A DNA stretch of 64,000 bases from Clavibacter sp. VKM Ac-2872. Lineage in GTDB: Bacteria; Actinomycetota; Actinomycetes; Actinomycetales; Microbacteriaceae. The translations under genes and the position numbers were made by a program. The stretch lies in the NCBI RefSeq assembly GCF_015351105.1, contig NZ_JADKRR010000003.1:95068-159067 (forward strand), read 5' to 3'. This document shows positions 1 to 7,834 of the stretch, piece after piece (the first letter of the stretch is position 1; every line of letters starts with the position of its first letter). The notes under the pieces are model-generated. The model had not been told where the DNA came from, did no database searches, and was given only the letters and a program-made list of their open reading frames with translations.

Positions 1-326
1 GATCCGGCAGCCGCGCATCCGGCATCGGCTCGCTGCTCGTCGGCGTCCCCGGCCCGGACGGCCTCGAGTACGCGGGCCGCGTCGGCACGGGCTTCACCGA
101 GCGCGACCTCGCCGAGGTCCTCCGCCGGTTCCGCCCGCTCGCGCGGAAGACGAGCCCCTTCGCCGACGTGCCGGCCGCCGACGCCCGCGACGCGCACTGG
201 ATCACCCCGCGCCTCGTCGGCGAGGTCGAGTTCGCCGAGTGGACCGCGACGGGTCGCCTCCGCCAGGCGTCGTGGCGCGGCTGGCGGCACGACAAGTCGC
301 CCGAGGAGGTCGTCCGCGAGGGCTGA
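1..326 (+). CDS. ligD: ATP-dependent DNA ligase, LigD-type, C-terminal fragment
   Basis: Only the 3' end lies in the window: the frame is open from base 3 and stops at TGA 324-326, giving 107 residues. They resemble the OB-fold end of the ligase domain of LigD-type ATP-dependent ligases: a 'YAGRVGTGF' strand, then 'FRPLARKTSPF', then the typical closing 'ASWRGWRHDKSPEEV'. LigD ligases seal double-strand breaks with Ku in bacterial non-homologous end joining. Whether polymerase or nuclease domains are fused upstream cannot be seen, so a stand-alone LigC-type ligase remains possible. Confidence 0.85.
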   Translation, partial: SGSRASGIGSLLVGVPGPDGLEYAGRVGTGFTERDLAEVLRRFRPLARKTSPFADVPAADARDAHWITPRLVGEVEFAEWTATGRLRQASWRGWRHDKSPEEVVREG

Positions 327-397
327 TCCGCCGGCAGGTGAGGCGGACCTTCCCATGCACGTTATGACCGCAACCGCGTCCGTTCACACGCGCCCGA

Positions 398-403
398 TAC
401 GCT
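398..403 (+). promoter_or_regulatory. -10 box, likely leaderless start
   Basis: TACGCT ends 7 bases before the ATG at 411, so transcription would begin at or next to the start codon. No Shine-Dalgarno is seen. Confidence 0.5.
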
Positions 404-410
404 CGGGGTC

Positions 411-1289
411 ATGAAGTTCGCCCACCTGCTCGCCGACGACGGCGTGACCCCCCGACTGGCCGCGATCGTCTCCGAGGGCGAGGCGCTCTTCCTCGACGAG
501 GTGCTCGACGACTCCCCGCGCGACCTCCAGGACCTGATCGAGCGCGGCGACGACGAGATGGCCCGCGTCCGCGCGACCGTCGAGCGCGCCGTCGCCAGCC
601 GCACCAGCACCACGCCGGTGGACGGTCTGACGCACGCGTCCGCGATCCTCCGCCCGCCGGCCGTCTACGCCGTGGGCCTCAACTACTCCGCGCACGCCGA
701 GGAGCTCAACATCACGAGCGCCTCCGCCCCCACGGTCTTCGCGCTCTGGCCCAACTCGCTCTCGGGTCACGAGGGCACCACGAGCTGGCCGCGCTCGCTC
801 AGCGAGGAGGTCGACTACGAGGTCGAGCTCGGCGTGATCATCGGGAAGGCCGCCCGCGACGTGTCGGAGGCGGACGCCCTCGACCACGTCTTCGGCTACA
901 CGGTCGTCAACGACATCACGGCCCGCAACCTCCAGTTCTCGGAGCAGCAGTGGAGCCGCTGCAAGAGCTTCGACGGCTTCTCCCCCACGGGTCCCGTCGT
1001 CGTCACGCGCGACGAGGTGCCGGATCCGCAGGACCTCCGCATCACCACGGTGCTCGACGGCGAGACGGTGCAGGACGGCCGCACGAGCGGCATGGTCCGC
1101 ACGGTCGCGCGGCTCGTCTCGTACCTCTCCACCTCCTCCACGCTCCTGCCCGGCACGCTCATCTCCACGGGCACGACGAGCGGTGCCGGCTACTCGCGCG
1201 ATCCGCAGATCTTCCTCAAGGACGGCAGCACCGTCACGGTCTCCGTCGAGGGCATCGGCTCGCTCACGACGCACACGCGCATCCTCTGA
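411..1289 (+). CDS. fumarylacetoacetate hydrolase family protein
   Basis: 292 residues, the usual size of the FAH family (fumarylpyruvate hydrolases, oxaloacetate tautomerases/decarboxylases, 2-hydroxyhepta-2,4-diene-1,7-dioate isomerases). A short N-terminal domain is followed by the catalytic fold with 'GLNYSAHAEE', the metal-binding segment 'DYEVELGVIIGK' from about D135, 'GYTVVNDITARNLQ' and 'LISTGTTSGAG'. The carboxylates of DYEVE normally bind Mg2+/Mn2+ and the enzyme cleaves or isomerises beta-diketo acids in the cytosol. Neighbours do not reveal the substrate and no aromatic-catabolism genes are adjacent. Family assignment is firm, substrate unknown. Confidence 0.88.
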   Translation: MKFAHLLADDGVTPRLAAIVSEGEALFLDEVLDDSPRDLQDLIERGDDEMARVRATVERAVASRTSTTPVDGLTHASAILRPPAVYAVGLNYSAHAEELNITSASAPTVFALWPNSLSGHEGTTSWPRSLSEEVDYEVELGVIIGKAARDVSEADALDHVFGYTVVNDITARNLQFSEQQWSRCKSFDGFSPTGPVVVTRDEVPDPQDLRITTVLDGETVQDGRTSGMVRTVARLVSYLSTSSTLLPGTLISTGTTSGAGYSRDPQIFLKDGSTVTVSVEGIGSLTTHTRIL

Positions 1290-1316
1290 GTCGAGCCGGG
1301 CATCCGGCGCCGCGCG

Positions 1317-1322
1317 TAGGGT
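1317..1322 (+). promoter_or_regulatory. -10 box, likely leaderless start
   Basis: TAGGGT followed by 7 bases and the ATG at 1330. Confidence 0.5.
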
Positions 1323-1329
1323 CGATCGC

Positions 1330-1467
1330 ATGACCGACCAGCAGCAGGACCCGATCCACGACCACTCGATCCCGGAGGACGCCGACGTCCAGGCGCCCGA
1401 CGCCGTGGATCCCGAGACGGACGAGCTGCACGACGCCACCGGCCGTCGGGGCGAGACGGACGCGTAG
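1330..1467 (+). CDS. small acidic hypothetical protein
   Basis: 45 residues beginning MTDQQQDPIHDHSIPED, rich in Asp and Glu with few hydrophobic residues, so probably disordered and cytosolic. No family recognised. The start is supported by the TAGGGT box 7 bases upstream. It resembles in composition the small acidic proteins at 27108-28253 in this window, which may be a recurring class in this organism. Confidence 0.6.
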   Translation: MTDQQQDPIHDHSIPEDADVQAPDAVDPETDELHDATGRRGETDA

Positions 1468-1498
1468 CCGCTCCCGGCCGATGCACGTGCGCCGCGTC

Positions 1499-1504
1499 TA
1501 GGCT
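1499..1504 (+). promoter_or_regulatory. -10 box, likely leaderless start
   Basis: TAGGCT with 6 bases to the ATG at 1511. Confidence 0.5.
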
Positions 1505-1510
1505 CGACGC

Positions 1511-2422
1511 ATGATCAACCGTCTCCTCTTCCTCGCCGGCATCGGCACCGGATACGTCCTCGGCGCACGCGCCGGACGCAAGCGCTACGAGGGGATCGCG
1601 CGTACGTCGCGCTCCGTGTGGGCGAGCGAGCCCGTGCAGCGCGGCGTCCGCCAGGCGCAGACCGTGCTCGACGAGAAGGGCCCGGTCGTCGTCGAGCGCA
1701 CGGTCGAGACCGCCCGCGAGGTCGCGGACTTCGTGGGCCACGCCGTCCAGGGCGCCGCCGTAGCCGTCGGCCGCACCGCGCACACCGTGGGCGAGCGCAT
1801 CGGCACCACCACGCAGGACGTCGCCGGTCGCGTCGGCAGCACCACGCAGGACATCGCGGGCCGGGTCGGCGACACCGCCAAGGACCTCGGCACCCGCACG
1901 GCCGACCAGACCAAGCACGTCGTCGATCGCGTCGGCCAGCAGGCCACCGAGGTCGGCCACCGCGTCGCCGAGACCGCGGAGGACGTGCGCGACCGCGTCG
2001 TCGAGGGGGCCGAGGAGGCGCGCACGCGCGTCCAGGCCACGGCCGAGGACCTCCGCGAGCGCGGCGAGGAGGCCGGCCGGCGTGCCGTCTTCACCGCGGC
2101 CGAGGCGCGCGACGAGGCGCTCGCGTCGTTCGACGACGAGGACGAGACCGGTCCCGTGGCGATCCCCCGGGACGGCGCCGACGACGAGGCCCCGGCCCCC
2201 GCGGAGCCCGCCGCTGCCACCCCCGCTCCCGCGAAGCCGAAGGCCGCCGCGAAGAAGGCGACCCCGAAGCCGAGGACGACCCCGAAGCCCGCCGACGCCC
2301 CGCACGTGCCGACGCCGGGCGACATCGCCGGATCCGTGCACCGCGAGGAGCCGGCGCACGCCGCGCCCGCCGACGACGCGACCGGCACCACCCCGGCCCG
2401 CACGTCGGGCGACGACGCCTGA
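1511..2422 (+). CDS. YtxH-like protein with amphipathic repeats
   Basis: 303 residues. The first 25 (INRLLFLAGIGTGYVLGARAGRKRYE) form a short hydrophobic, glycine-containing segment followed by basic residues, as in YtxH-type membrane-anchored proteins. Residues from about 35 to 205 are a long run of 11-residue-like amphipathic units (repeated TTQDVAGRVG / TAKDLGTRT patterns), similar in style to apolipoprotein- or LEA-like helices. The tail is Ala/Pro/Lys-rich ('KPKAAAKKATPKP') and probably disordered. This could be a membrane-tethered stress or envelope scaffold, but function is unknown. It ends before a strong hairpin shared with the convergent aspartase gene. Confidence 0.8.
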   Translation: MINRLLFLAGIGTGYVLGARAGRKRYEGIARTSRSVWASEPVQRGVRQAQTVLDEKGPVVVERTVETAREVADFVGHAVQGAAVAVGRTAHTVGERIGTTTQDVAGRVGSTTQDIAGRVGDTAKDLGTRTADQTKHVVDRVGQQATEVGHRVAETAEDVRDRVVEGAEEARTRVQATAEDLRERGEEAGRRAVFTAAEARDEALASFDDEDETGPVAIPRDGADDEAPAPAEPAAATPAPAKPKAAAKKATPKPRTTPKPADAPHVPTPGDIAGSVHREEPAHAAPADDATGTTPARTSGDDA

Positions 2423-2444
2423 CGCCGAGCACGACACCCGCACG

Positions 2445-2484
2445 CGACAGCGCGCCGCAGCCCTCGGGCCGCGGCGCGCTGTCG
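2445..2484. terminator. bidirectional hairpin terminator
   Basis: Perfect 14-bp stem, CGACAGCGCGCCGC paired with GCGGCGCGCTGTCG, around a 12-base loop. It lies between convergent genes ending at 2422 (+) and 2499 (-). There is no T-run, as is common in high-GC actinobacteria. Confidence 0.7.
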
Positions 2485-2498
2485 TCGTCTGGGCCGGG

Positions 2499-4016
2499 TC
2501 AGTCGGCCTGACCGCCCTCCTGGGCCGCATGCGCGGCGAGCATCTCCGGCGTGATGACGGACATGGCCGCCGTCACGGGCTCGAGTCCCGACAGCCGGTC
2601 GGGCGCGAGGATCTTCTCCACCTGCGTCCGCGTCATGAGCCCCGCCTCGACGACGAGGTCCGGGATCGACGCGCTCGTCATCAGCGCCGTCTTCGCGAGG
2701 CTGGAGGACGCCGCGTACCCGATGTACGGCGTGAGGGCCGTGACGACGCCGACCGACGACTCCACCTGCGCCGCGAGCCGCTCGGTGTTGGCCGTGATGC
2801 CGTCGATGCAGTTCACCCGCAGCGTCTTCGCCGCGTTCCGCAGCCAGCTCAGCGACTGCAGCAGCGAGTGCGCGATGACCGGCTCGAACGCGTTGAGCTG
2901 CAGCTGCCCGCCCTCGGCCGCCATGGTCACCGTCACGTCGGCGCCCGCGATGGAGAACGCGACCTGGTTGACGACCTCGGGGATCACCGGGTTCACCTTG
3001 CCCGGCATGATGCTCGACCCGGCCTGGCGCGGCGGCAGGTTGATCTCGCCCAGCCCCGCCTGCGGCCCCGACGACAGCAGCCGCAGGTCGTTGCAGATCT
3101 TCGACAGCTTGATGGCGCCGCGCTTCAGCGTCGAGGACAGGGTCATGAAGACGCCCGCGTCGCTCGTCGCCTCGATGAGGTCGCTCGCGGTCACGAGCGT
3201 GTAGCCCGTGATGGCGCTGAGGTGGCCGCGCACGGCGGCCGCGTAGTTCGGATCCGCCGTGATGCCCGTCCCGATCGCCGTCGCGCCGAGGTTGATCTCC
3301 GACAGCAGCGGCACGAGCTCGCCGAGCCGCGCGTGGTCCTCGCCGAGCGTGGTGGCGAACCCGTGGAACTCCTGGCCGAGCGTCATCGGCACGGCGTCCT
3401 GGAGCTGCGTGCGGCCGACCTTGAGCACCTGCGAGAACTGGGCGCCCTTCGCGAGGAACGAGCGGCGCAGCAGGTCGAGCTCATCGAGCGTCTGCAGCAG
3501 CGAGTGGATGAGCGCGACCTTGAGCGCGGTCGGGTACGTGTCGTTCGTCGACTGGCTGCGGTTGACGTCGTCGAGCGGGTGCATGTGCTGGTAGTCGCCG
3601 AGCGCGTGGCCGGCCCGCTCGAGGGCGCGGTTCGCGATGACCTCGTTGGTGTTCATGTTGGTGCTCGTGCCGGCGCCGCCCTGGATCACGCCGACCACGA
3701 ACTGGTCGTGCAGGTGCCCGGCGATGATCTCGGTGCACACCTCGTCGATCTGCTTGGCCTTCCGCGCGTCGAGCACGCCGATCTGCACGTTGGCGCGGGC
3801 CGCGGCCTGCTTCACCTGCGCGAGCGCGACGACGAACTCCGGGTAGACGCTCAACGGCCGCAGGCTGATGGGGAAGTTCTCGAGCGCGCGCGCCGTGTGG
3901 ATCCCCCAGTAGGCGTCGGCGGGGACGTCCATGCTCCCCAGGCTGTCGGTCTCGGTCCGGACGGGGTGGCCGTCCGGGGTCGGGATGCGGTCGTCGTTCG
4001 GGCTGGCAGCGGTCAT
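2499..4016 (-). CDS. aspA: aspartate ammonia-lyase
   Basis: 505 residues from the ATG at 4016, which has GGAG 7 bases upstream; an in-frame ATG at 4058 with AGGGA would add 14 Arg-rich residues and cannot be excluded. The fumarase/aspartase signature 'SSIMPGKVNPVIPE' is intact, as are 'STNDTYPTALK' and 'GRTQLQDAVPMTLGQE', all typical of AspA rather than FumC. The enzyme reversibly deaminates L-aspartate to fumarate and ammonia, as a cytosolic homotetramer. It stands alone between a convergent gene and the divergent DUF429 gene. Confidence 0.93.
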   Translation of the reverse strand: MTAASPNDDRIPTPDGHPVRTETDSLGSMDVPADAYWGIHTARALENFPISLRPLSVYPEFVVALAQVKQAAARANVQIGVLDARKAKQIDEVCTEIIAGHLHDQFVVGVIQGGAGTSTNMNTNEVIANRALERAGHALGDYQHMHPLDDVNRSQSTNDTYPTALKVALIHSLLQTLDELDLLRRSFLAKGAQFSQVLKVGRTQLQDAVPMTLGQEFHGFATTLGEDHARLGELVPLLSEINLGATAIGTGITADPNYAAAVRGHLSAITGYTLVTASDLIEATSDAGVFMTLSSTLKRGAIKLSKICNDLRLLSSGPQAGLGEINLPPRQAGSSIMPGKVNPVIPEVVNQVAFSIAGADVTVTMAAEGGQLQLNAFEPVIAHSLLQSLSWLRNAAKTLRVNCIDGITANTERLAAQVESSVGVVTALTPYIGYAASSSLAKTALMTSASIPDLVVEAGLMTRTQVEKILAPDRLSGLEPVTAAMSVITPEMLAAHAAQEGGQAD

Positions 4017-4118
4017 GGTGGAGGCTCCGTCGTCTCGTCGTCTCGTGGCTCGTGGCATGAGGATCCCTCGACCCTACTAGCGGCCCGGGCCCCCGCCGAG
4101 GTCGCCCGGGCCCGCGGG

Positions 4119-4124
4119 TAGGCT
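4119..4124 (+). promoter_or_regulatory. -10 box, likely leaderless start
   Basis: TAGGCT with 6 bases to the ATG at 4131. Confidence 0.5.
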
Positions 4125-4130
4125 CGTCGG

Positions 4131-4982
4131 ATGCGCCGCTTCCTCGGGATCGACCTCGCCTGGGCGGAGGGCACGGCGGCCCGCCCGGCGCGCGAGACGG
4201 GGCTCGCCTGCATCGACGCGTCGGGCCGCGTTCTCGACCTCTCGACGGCCCGCGGGATCGACGAGGTGGTGGCCTGGGTCGCCCGCTGGGAGGGCCCCGG
4301 CGCGGTCGCCGCGGTCGACGGGCCGCTCGTCGTCGCCAACGCCACCGGCAGCCGGCTCGCCGAGAAGGAGGTCGCGTCCCGCTACGGCCGCCTCGGGATC
4401 GCCGCCTACCCGTCGAACCAGGGCCTGCCCGCGCAGGGCGCGGTCGCGCTGCGGCGGCGGCTGGAGGACGCGGGCTGGGAGTACGACGACGGGTCGGTCG
4501 CCGCGCGCGACGCCGACGCCCGCACGATGCTCGAGTGCTACCCCTACACGACGCTCGTCGGCGCGCCCGAGCTCGGGTTCGACTCCATGAAGCCGCGCTA
4601 CAAGCGCCTCGCGCCGCTGCTCCCCACCGCCGAGCGCCGGCCCGCGCGCGCCGCCGAGTTCCGCCTGGTGCTCGACGCGGTCGCCGGGCTGGCGCACGCG
4701 GATCCGCCGCTCGACGTGGCGACGCACCCGCGCGCGGCCGCGCTCGTCGCGGAGGGCCCGGCGATCGTGGAGCGGCAGCACAAGCACCTCGAGGACCTGC
4801 TCGACGGCCTGATCTGCGCGTGGACCGCCGCGTACTGGGCGCGGCACGGGGTCGCGCGCTCGCAGGTGCTGGGTGCGACCGACCCGGTGGTCGACGCGCG
4901 CGGGCGCCGCGGCACGATCATCGCGCCGGCACGTCCGCACCAGCGCGCGCCCGGCGATCCGCTGTCCGCGCCCGAGGCCTGA
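4131..4982 (+). CDS. DUF429 family protein (predicted RNase H-like fold)
   Basis: 283 residues. 'RFLGIDLAW' at the N-terminus and 'AAVDGPLVVAN' near residue 62 match the first strands and acidic residues of the DUF429 family, predicted to adopt an RNase H/actin-like nuclease fold. 'ECYPYTTLVG' and 'LDGLICAWTAAYWARHG' later in the chain are also characteristic. No experimentally settled function for the family is known to me. Transcribed alone, apparently without a leader; convergent with the glycosyltransferase downstream. Confidence 0.8.
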   Translation: MRRFLGIDLAWAEGTAARPARETGLACIDASGRVLDLSTARGIDEVVAWVARWEGPGAVAAVDGPLVVANATGSRLAEKEVASRYGRLGIAAYPSNQGLPAQGAVALRRRLEDAGWEYDDGSVAARDADARTMLECYPYTTLVGAPELGFDSMKPRYKRLAPLLPTAERRPARAAEFRLVLDAVAGLAHADPPLDVATHPRAAALVAEGPAIVERQHKHLEDLLDGLICAWTAAYWARHGVARSQVLGATDPVVDARGRRGTIIAPARPHQRAPGDPLSAPEA

Positions 4983-4997
4983 GCGCGACGCGAGCCG

Positions 4998-5744
4998 TCA
5001 GCTCCGGCGGAGCCCGAAGCGCAGCTGCAGCACGAGCAGCAGGTTCTTCACGAGCGTGTCGCTCGGGATCTTCGACTCGCCCTCGGTGCGGTCCATGAAC
5101 ACGATCGCCACCTCGGTGGGCCGCTTCGCGAGCTTCAGCGCGCGCTGCTTCATCTCGATCTGGAAGCCGTAGCCCGTCGTCGTGATGGTGGACGGCGTGA
5201 TCCGCCGCAGCAGGTGCGTCTCGTAGAGGTTGAAGCCGCCCGTGTAGTCGGTGATCCGCGACCCGAGGAACAGGCGCGTGTAGAGGTTGCCGCCGACGCT
5301 GAGGAACCGGCGCTTGAGGTTCCAGTCGGGCGTGGCCCCGCCGCGGATGTAGCGCGACGCGACCACGAGGTCGGCCCCGCCGCGCACCCGGTGCAGCATC
5401 TCGGTGATGTAGGACGGGTCGTGGGAGAGGTCGGCGTCCATCTGCAGGATGTGCGTGGGCGGCTCGTCGGACCCGAGCAGCTTCTCGAAGGCCCAGATGT
5501 ACGCCGCCCCGAGGCCGGCCTTCTCCGCGCGGGTCTCGACGCGCACGTGGAACGTGTCCGTCTCGACGCTCGGCGCGAGCGACCGGGCGATGTCGGCGGT
5601 GCCGTCCGGCGAGGAGTCGTCGACGATCATCGCCGTGATCCGGAAGTCGGGGTTCTCCGCCGCCATGGCCGCGAGTCGGGGCAGCAGCTCCCCGACGTTG
5701 CGCGCCTCCTCGTAGGTGGGGATCACGATCGTGAGACTGCTCAA
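4998..5744 (-). CDS. polyprenol-phosphate mannosyltransferase-type GT2 glycosyltransferase
   Basis: 248 residues from a TTG at 5744 (LSSLTIVIPTYEEARNV); upstream sequence in the same frame is Arg-rich and not protein-like. GT2 motifs: 'VIPTYEEARNVGELL', 'IVDDSSPDGTADI' (nucleotide-binding DD), 'QMDADLSHDPSYI' (DAD metal site) and 'GGFNLYETHLLRRI'. Length and motifs match DPM1/Ppm1-type enzymes that transfer mannose from GDP-mannose to polyprenyl phosphate for lipoglycan and protein mannosylation. No C-terminal membrane domain is present. It is divergent from a GtrA-family gene, which fits a shared polyprenyl-sugar role. Confidence 0.85.
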   Translation of the reverse strand: MSSLTIVIPTYEEARNVGELLPRLAAMAAENPDFRITAMIVDDSSPDGTADIARSLAPSVETDTFHVRVETRAEKAGLGAAYIWAFEKLLGSDEPPTHILQMDADLSHDPSYITEMLHRVRGGADLVVASRYIRGGATPDWNLKRRFLSVGGNLYTRLFLGSRITDYTGGFNLYETHLLRRITPSTITTTGYGFQIEMKQRALKLAKRPTEVAIVFMDRTEGESKIPSDTLVKNLLLVLQLRFGLRRS

Positions 5745-5933
5745 GCTGGTGGTTCCGTCTCCGAATCGGGGGATGACCCGGATCCGGGCCTCGTCGAGTC
5801 TAGCCAGCGACCGCGGATCCGACCGCGCGGGACGGCCGTCGCCCGTTATCTCCTTGTTACACTTCGGGTGGCCCGGCGCCCAGACGCCGAGCGCATCCGC
5901 CGAACCGACCGGCGACCGCCCGGGAGGATCAGC

Positions 5934-6443
5934 GTGACGAAGCTCCTCGCCGACCGCCGGGTCCGCTTCCTCATCGCGGGGCTCCTCAACACGGGCCTCG
6001 ACTTCGTGCTGCTCAACGCGCTGATCCTCGTGGCGCACATGCCCGTGCTCGCCGCGAACCTGATCTCGGTCACGGTCGGCATCACCATCTCGTACTTCCT
6101 CAACCACTTCTTCGTGTTCCGGCACGGCGAGCCCGTGACGATCAGGCGCTTCCTCAAGTTCTTCGCGGTCACGGGCTTCAGCTCGCTGCTCCTGCAGAGC
6201 GGCGTCATCTGGCTCTTCGAGCGCGGCTTCGACACGACCTTCGGCCGCTCGCTGCTGATGTTCGGCACGAGCGCCGAGCAGGAGTTCCTCGAGATCAACA
6301 TCGCGAAGGCCACCGCGGTGCTCATCGGCCTCGTGTGGAACTTCACGCTGTACCGGCTCGTGGTGTTCCGGACGCCGACGCCCGCCGCCGAGACCGCGGC
6401 CGACGGCTCCCCCGCCGTCCGCCAGGCCGCGTCCGCCGACTGA
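5934..6443 (+). CDS. GtrA family membrane protein
   Basis: 169 residues from the GTG at 5934, preceded by GGGAGG 7 bases upstream. Four hydrophobic segments (about 10-30, 35-55, 70-90 and 125-145) with 'RFLIAGLLNTGLDF' and 'NFTLYRLVVF' are typical of GtrA-like small flippases, which move polyprenyl-phosphate-linked sugars across the membrane. The divergent polyprenol-phosphate glycosyltransferase makes the likely substrate. Usual GtrA length is 120-170, so it appears complete. A plausible -10 (TACACT) lies at 5858-5863. Confidence 0.85.
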   Translation: MTKLLADRRVRFLIAGLLNTGLDFVLLNALILVAHMPVLAANLISVTVGITISYFLNHFFVFRHGEPVTIRRFLKFFAVTGFSSLLLQSGVIWLFERGFDTTFGRSLLMFGTSAEQEFLEINIAKATAVLIGLVWNFTLYRLVVFRTPTPAAETAADGSPAVRQAASAD

Positions 6444-6461
6444 GCGGGTCGCCGCGACCGG

Positions 6462-7739
6462 CTACACGAGCTTCCCGACCTCCGTCACGAGCTGCTGCAC
6501 GCCGAGCACCACGAACAGCAGCGCCGAGAGGCCCATCACCGTGTTGCTGAGCGGCCGGTTCCGCCACGCGCGCGGCGTGCGGTCGGTGTTGAGCAGCACG
6601 AGCAGCGTGATGGCGAGGAACGGCATGAAGAGCGCGCCCAGCACGCCGTACGCGATGATCAGGCCGATCGGCTGGTCGAGGAACAGCAGCCCGATGGGCG
6701 GGATGGTCAGCCAGAGGATGAACGCCCGGTAGTAGCTGCCGCCGAGGCGACGGCGCGGGTCCTCGACGTCGAGGCCGCGGACGGTGCCGAGGAAGTCGGC
6801 GAACATGAGCGACACGCCGTTCCAGACGCCGAGGATCGACGAGAACGACGTGGCGAAGAAGCCCAGCAGGAAGAACCACGTCATGAAGGCGCCGTAGCGC
6901 TCCCCCAGCACGTCGGCGAGCTGCACGAGCCCGCCCTCGCCGTCCGCCAGCGCGATGTCGGCCGAGTGGAGGAGCTCCGCGCCGACCACGAGCATCGAGA
7001 GCACGAAGACGCCGCTCATGACGTAGGCGACGGAGTTGTCGATGCGCATGACCTTCATCCACCGGGGCGCCACCCAGCCCTTCTCGCGCAGCCAGTAGCC
7101 GTAGGCGGCGAGCGTGATGGTGCCGCCGACCCCGCCCGCGATGCTGAGCGCGACGACGAGGCCGCCCTCGGGGATCGTGGGCACGAGGCCCGTGAGGAGC
7201 GCCGGCACGTTCGGCAGGGTGACGATGGCCGCGCCCACGACGGTCACGAACATGAGGCCGACGAACACCGCGATGATCTTCTCGAACGCGGAGTAGCGCC
7301 CGAACCAGACCACGACGGCGCCCACGAGGCCGCACGCGATGGCGAAGACCTTCAGGTCGACGCCGGGGAAGAGCGCCGCGAGCGGCAGGGCCGACGAGCT
7401 CATGGCGGCCGCGCCGTAGACGAGGCCCCAGATGAGGATGTACGGCCCGAAGTACCACGTGGTCCAGCGGCCGACCGTGCGCCAGCCCTCGAAGATGGTC
7501 CTCCCCGTCGCGAGCGAGTACCGGCCGGCGCCCTCCACGAGGAAGATCTTGATGATCACGCCGAGGACCGCCGCCCAGAGCAGCGCGTAGCCGAAGCGGG
7601 ATCCGGCCACCAGCGTCGCGACGAGGTCGCCCGCGCCGATGCCGGTGGCCGCGACCACGAGGCCGGGTCCGACGATGCGCCAGCGCTTGGCCGACTCCTG
7701 GGGTTCGCGGACGTCGCCGCGCGTGTCGAGGTCGGTCAT
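6462..7739 (-). CDS. Nramp-family divalent metal transporter, non-canonical
   Basis: 425 residues from the ATG at 7739 with GGGAG 7 bases upstream. Eleven or so hydrophobic segments and 'GPGLVVAATGIGAGDLVATLV' (residues 24-44) place it in the Nramp/SLC11 superfamily. The TM1 metal motif DPGN of classical MntH is replaced by GAGD (D38), and no MPH motif is found in the TM6 region (about residues 195-218). It therefore belongs to a divergent branch whose ion selectivity cannot be assumed to be Mn2+ or Fe2+. It follows the NCS2 permease, separated by a hairpin. Confidence 0.85.
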   Translation of the reverse strand: MTDLDTRGDVREPQESAKRWRIVGPGLVVAATGIGAGDLVATLVAGSRFGYALLWAAVLGVIIKIFLVEGAGRYSLATGRTIFEGWRTVGRWTTWYFGPYILIWGLVYGAAAMSSSALPLAALFPGVDLKVFAIACGLVGAVVVWFGRYSAFEKIIAVFVGLMFVTVVGAAIVTLPNVPALLTGLVPTIPEGGLVVALSIAGGVGGTITLAAYGYWLREKGWVAPRWMKVMRIDNSVAYVMSGVFVLSMLVVGAELLHSADIALADGEGGLVQLADVLGERYGAFMTWFFLLGFFATSFSSILGVWNGVSLMFADFLGTVRGLDVEDPRRRLGGSYYRAFILWLTIPPIGLLFLDQPIGLIIAYGVLGALFMPFLAITLLVLLNTDRTPRAWRNRPLSNTVMGLSALLFVVLGVQQLVTEVGKLV

Positions 7740-7795
7740 GAGCGGGCTCCCGTGCGTCGTCGAAAGGGGGTCCCGTCCCACCTTACGCACGGCTG

Positions 7796-7829
7796 GGCGT
7801 CGCGCGGCCGCCGAGGTCCGCGCGACGCC
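7796..7829 (-). terminator. hairpin terminator after the purine permease gene
   Basis: Perfect 12-bp stem, GGCGTCGCGCGG (7796-7807) with CCGCGCGACGCC (7818-7829), 5 bases beyond the stop of the minus-strand permease gene and before the Nramp start. Confidence 0.65.
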
Positions 7830-7834
7830 GGGGA

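Noticed and set aside
4017..4058. 14-residue N-terminal extension of aspartase.
   Set aside because: Arg-rich and not typical of AspA; the inner ATG has a good GGAG. Not fully excluded because the outer ATG also has AGGGA.
2082..4121. Long plus-strand frame opposite aspartase.
   Set aside because: Reads as Arg/Pro/Val/Asp-rich noise antisense to aspA, whose family motifs are clear.
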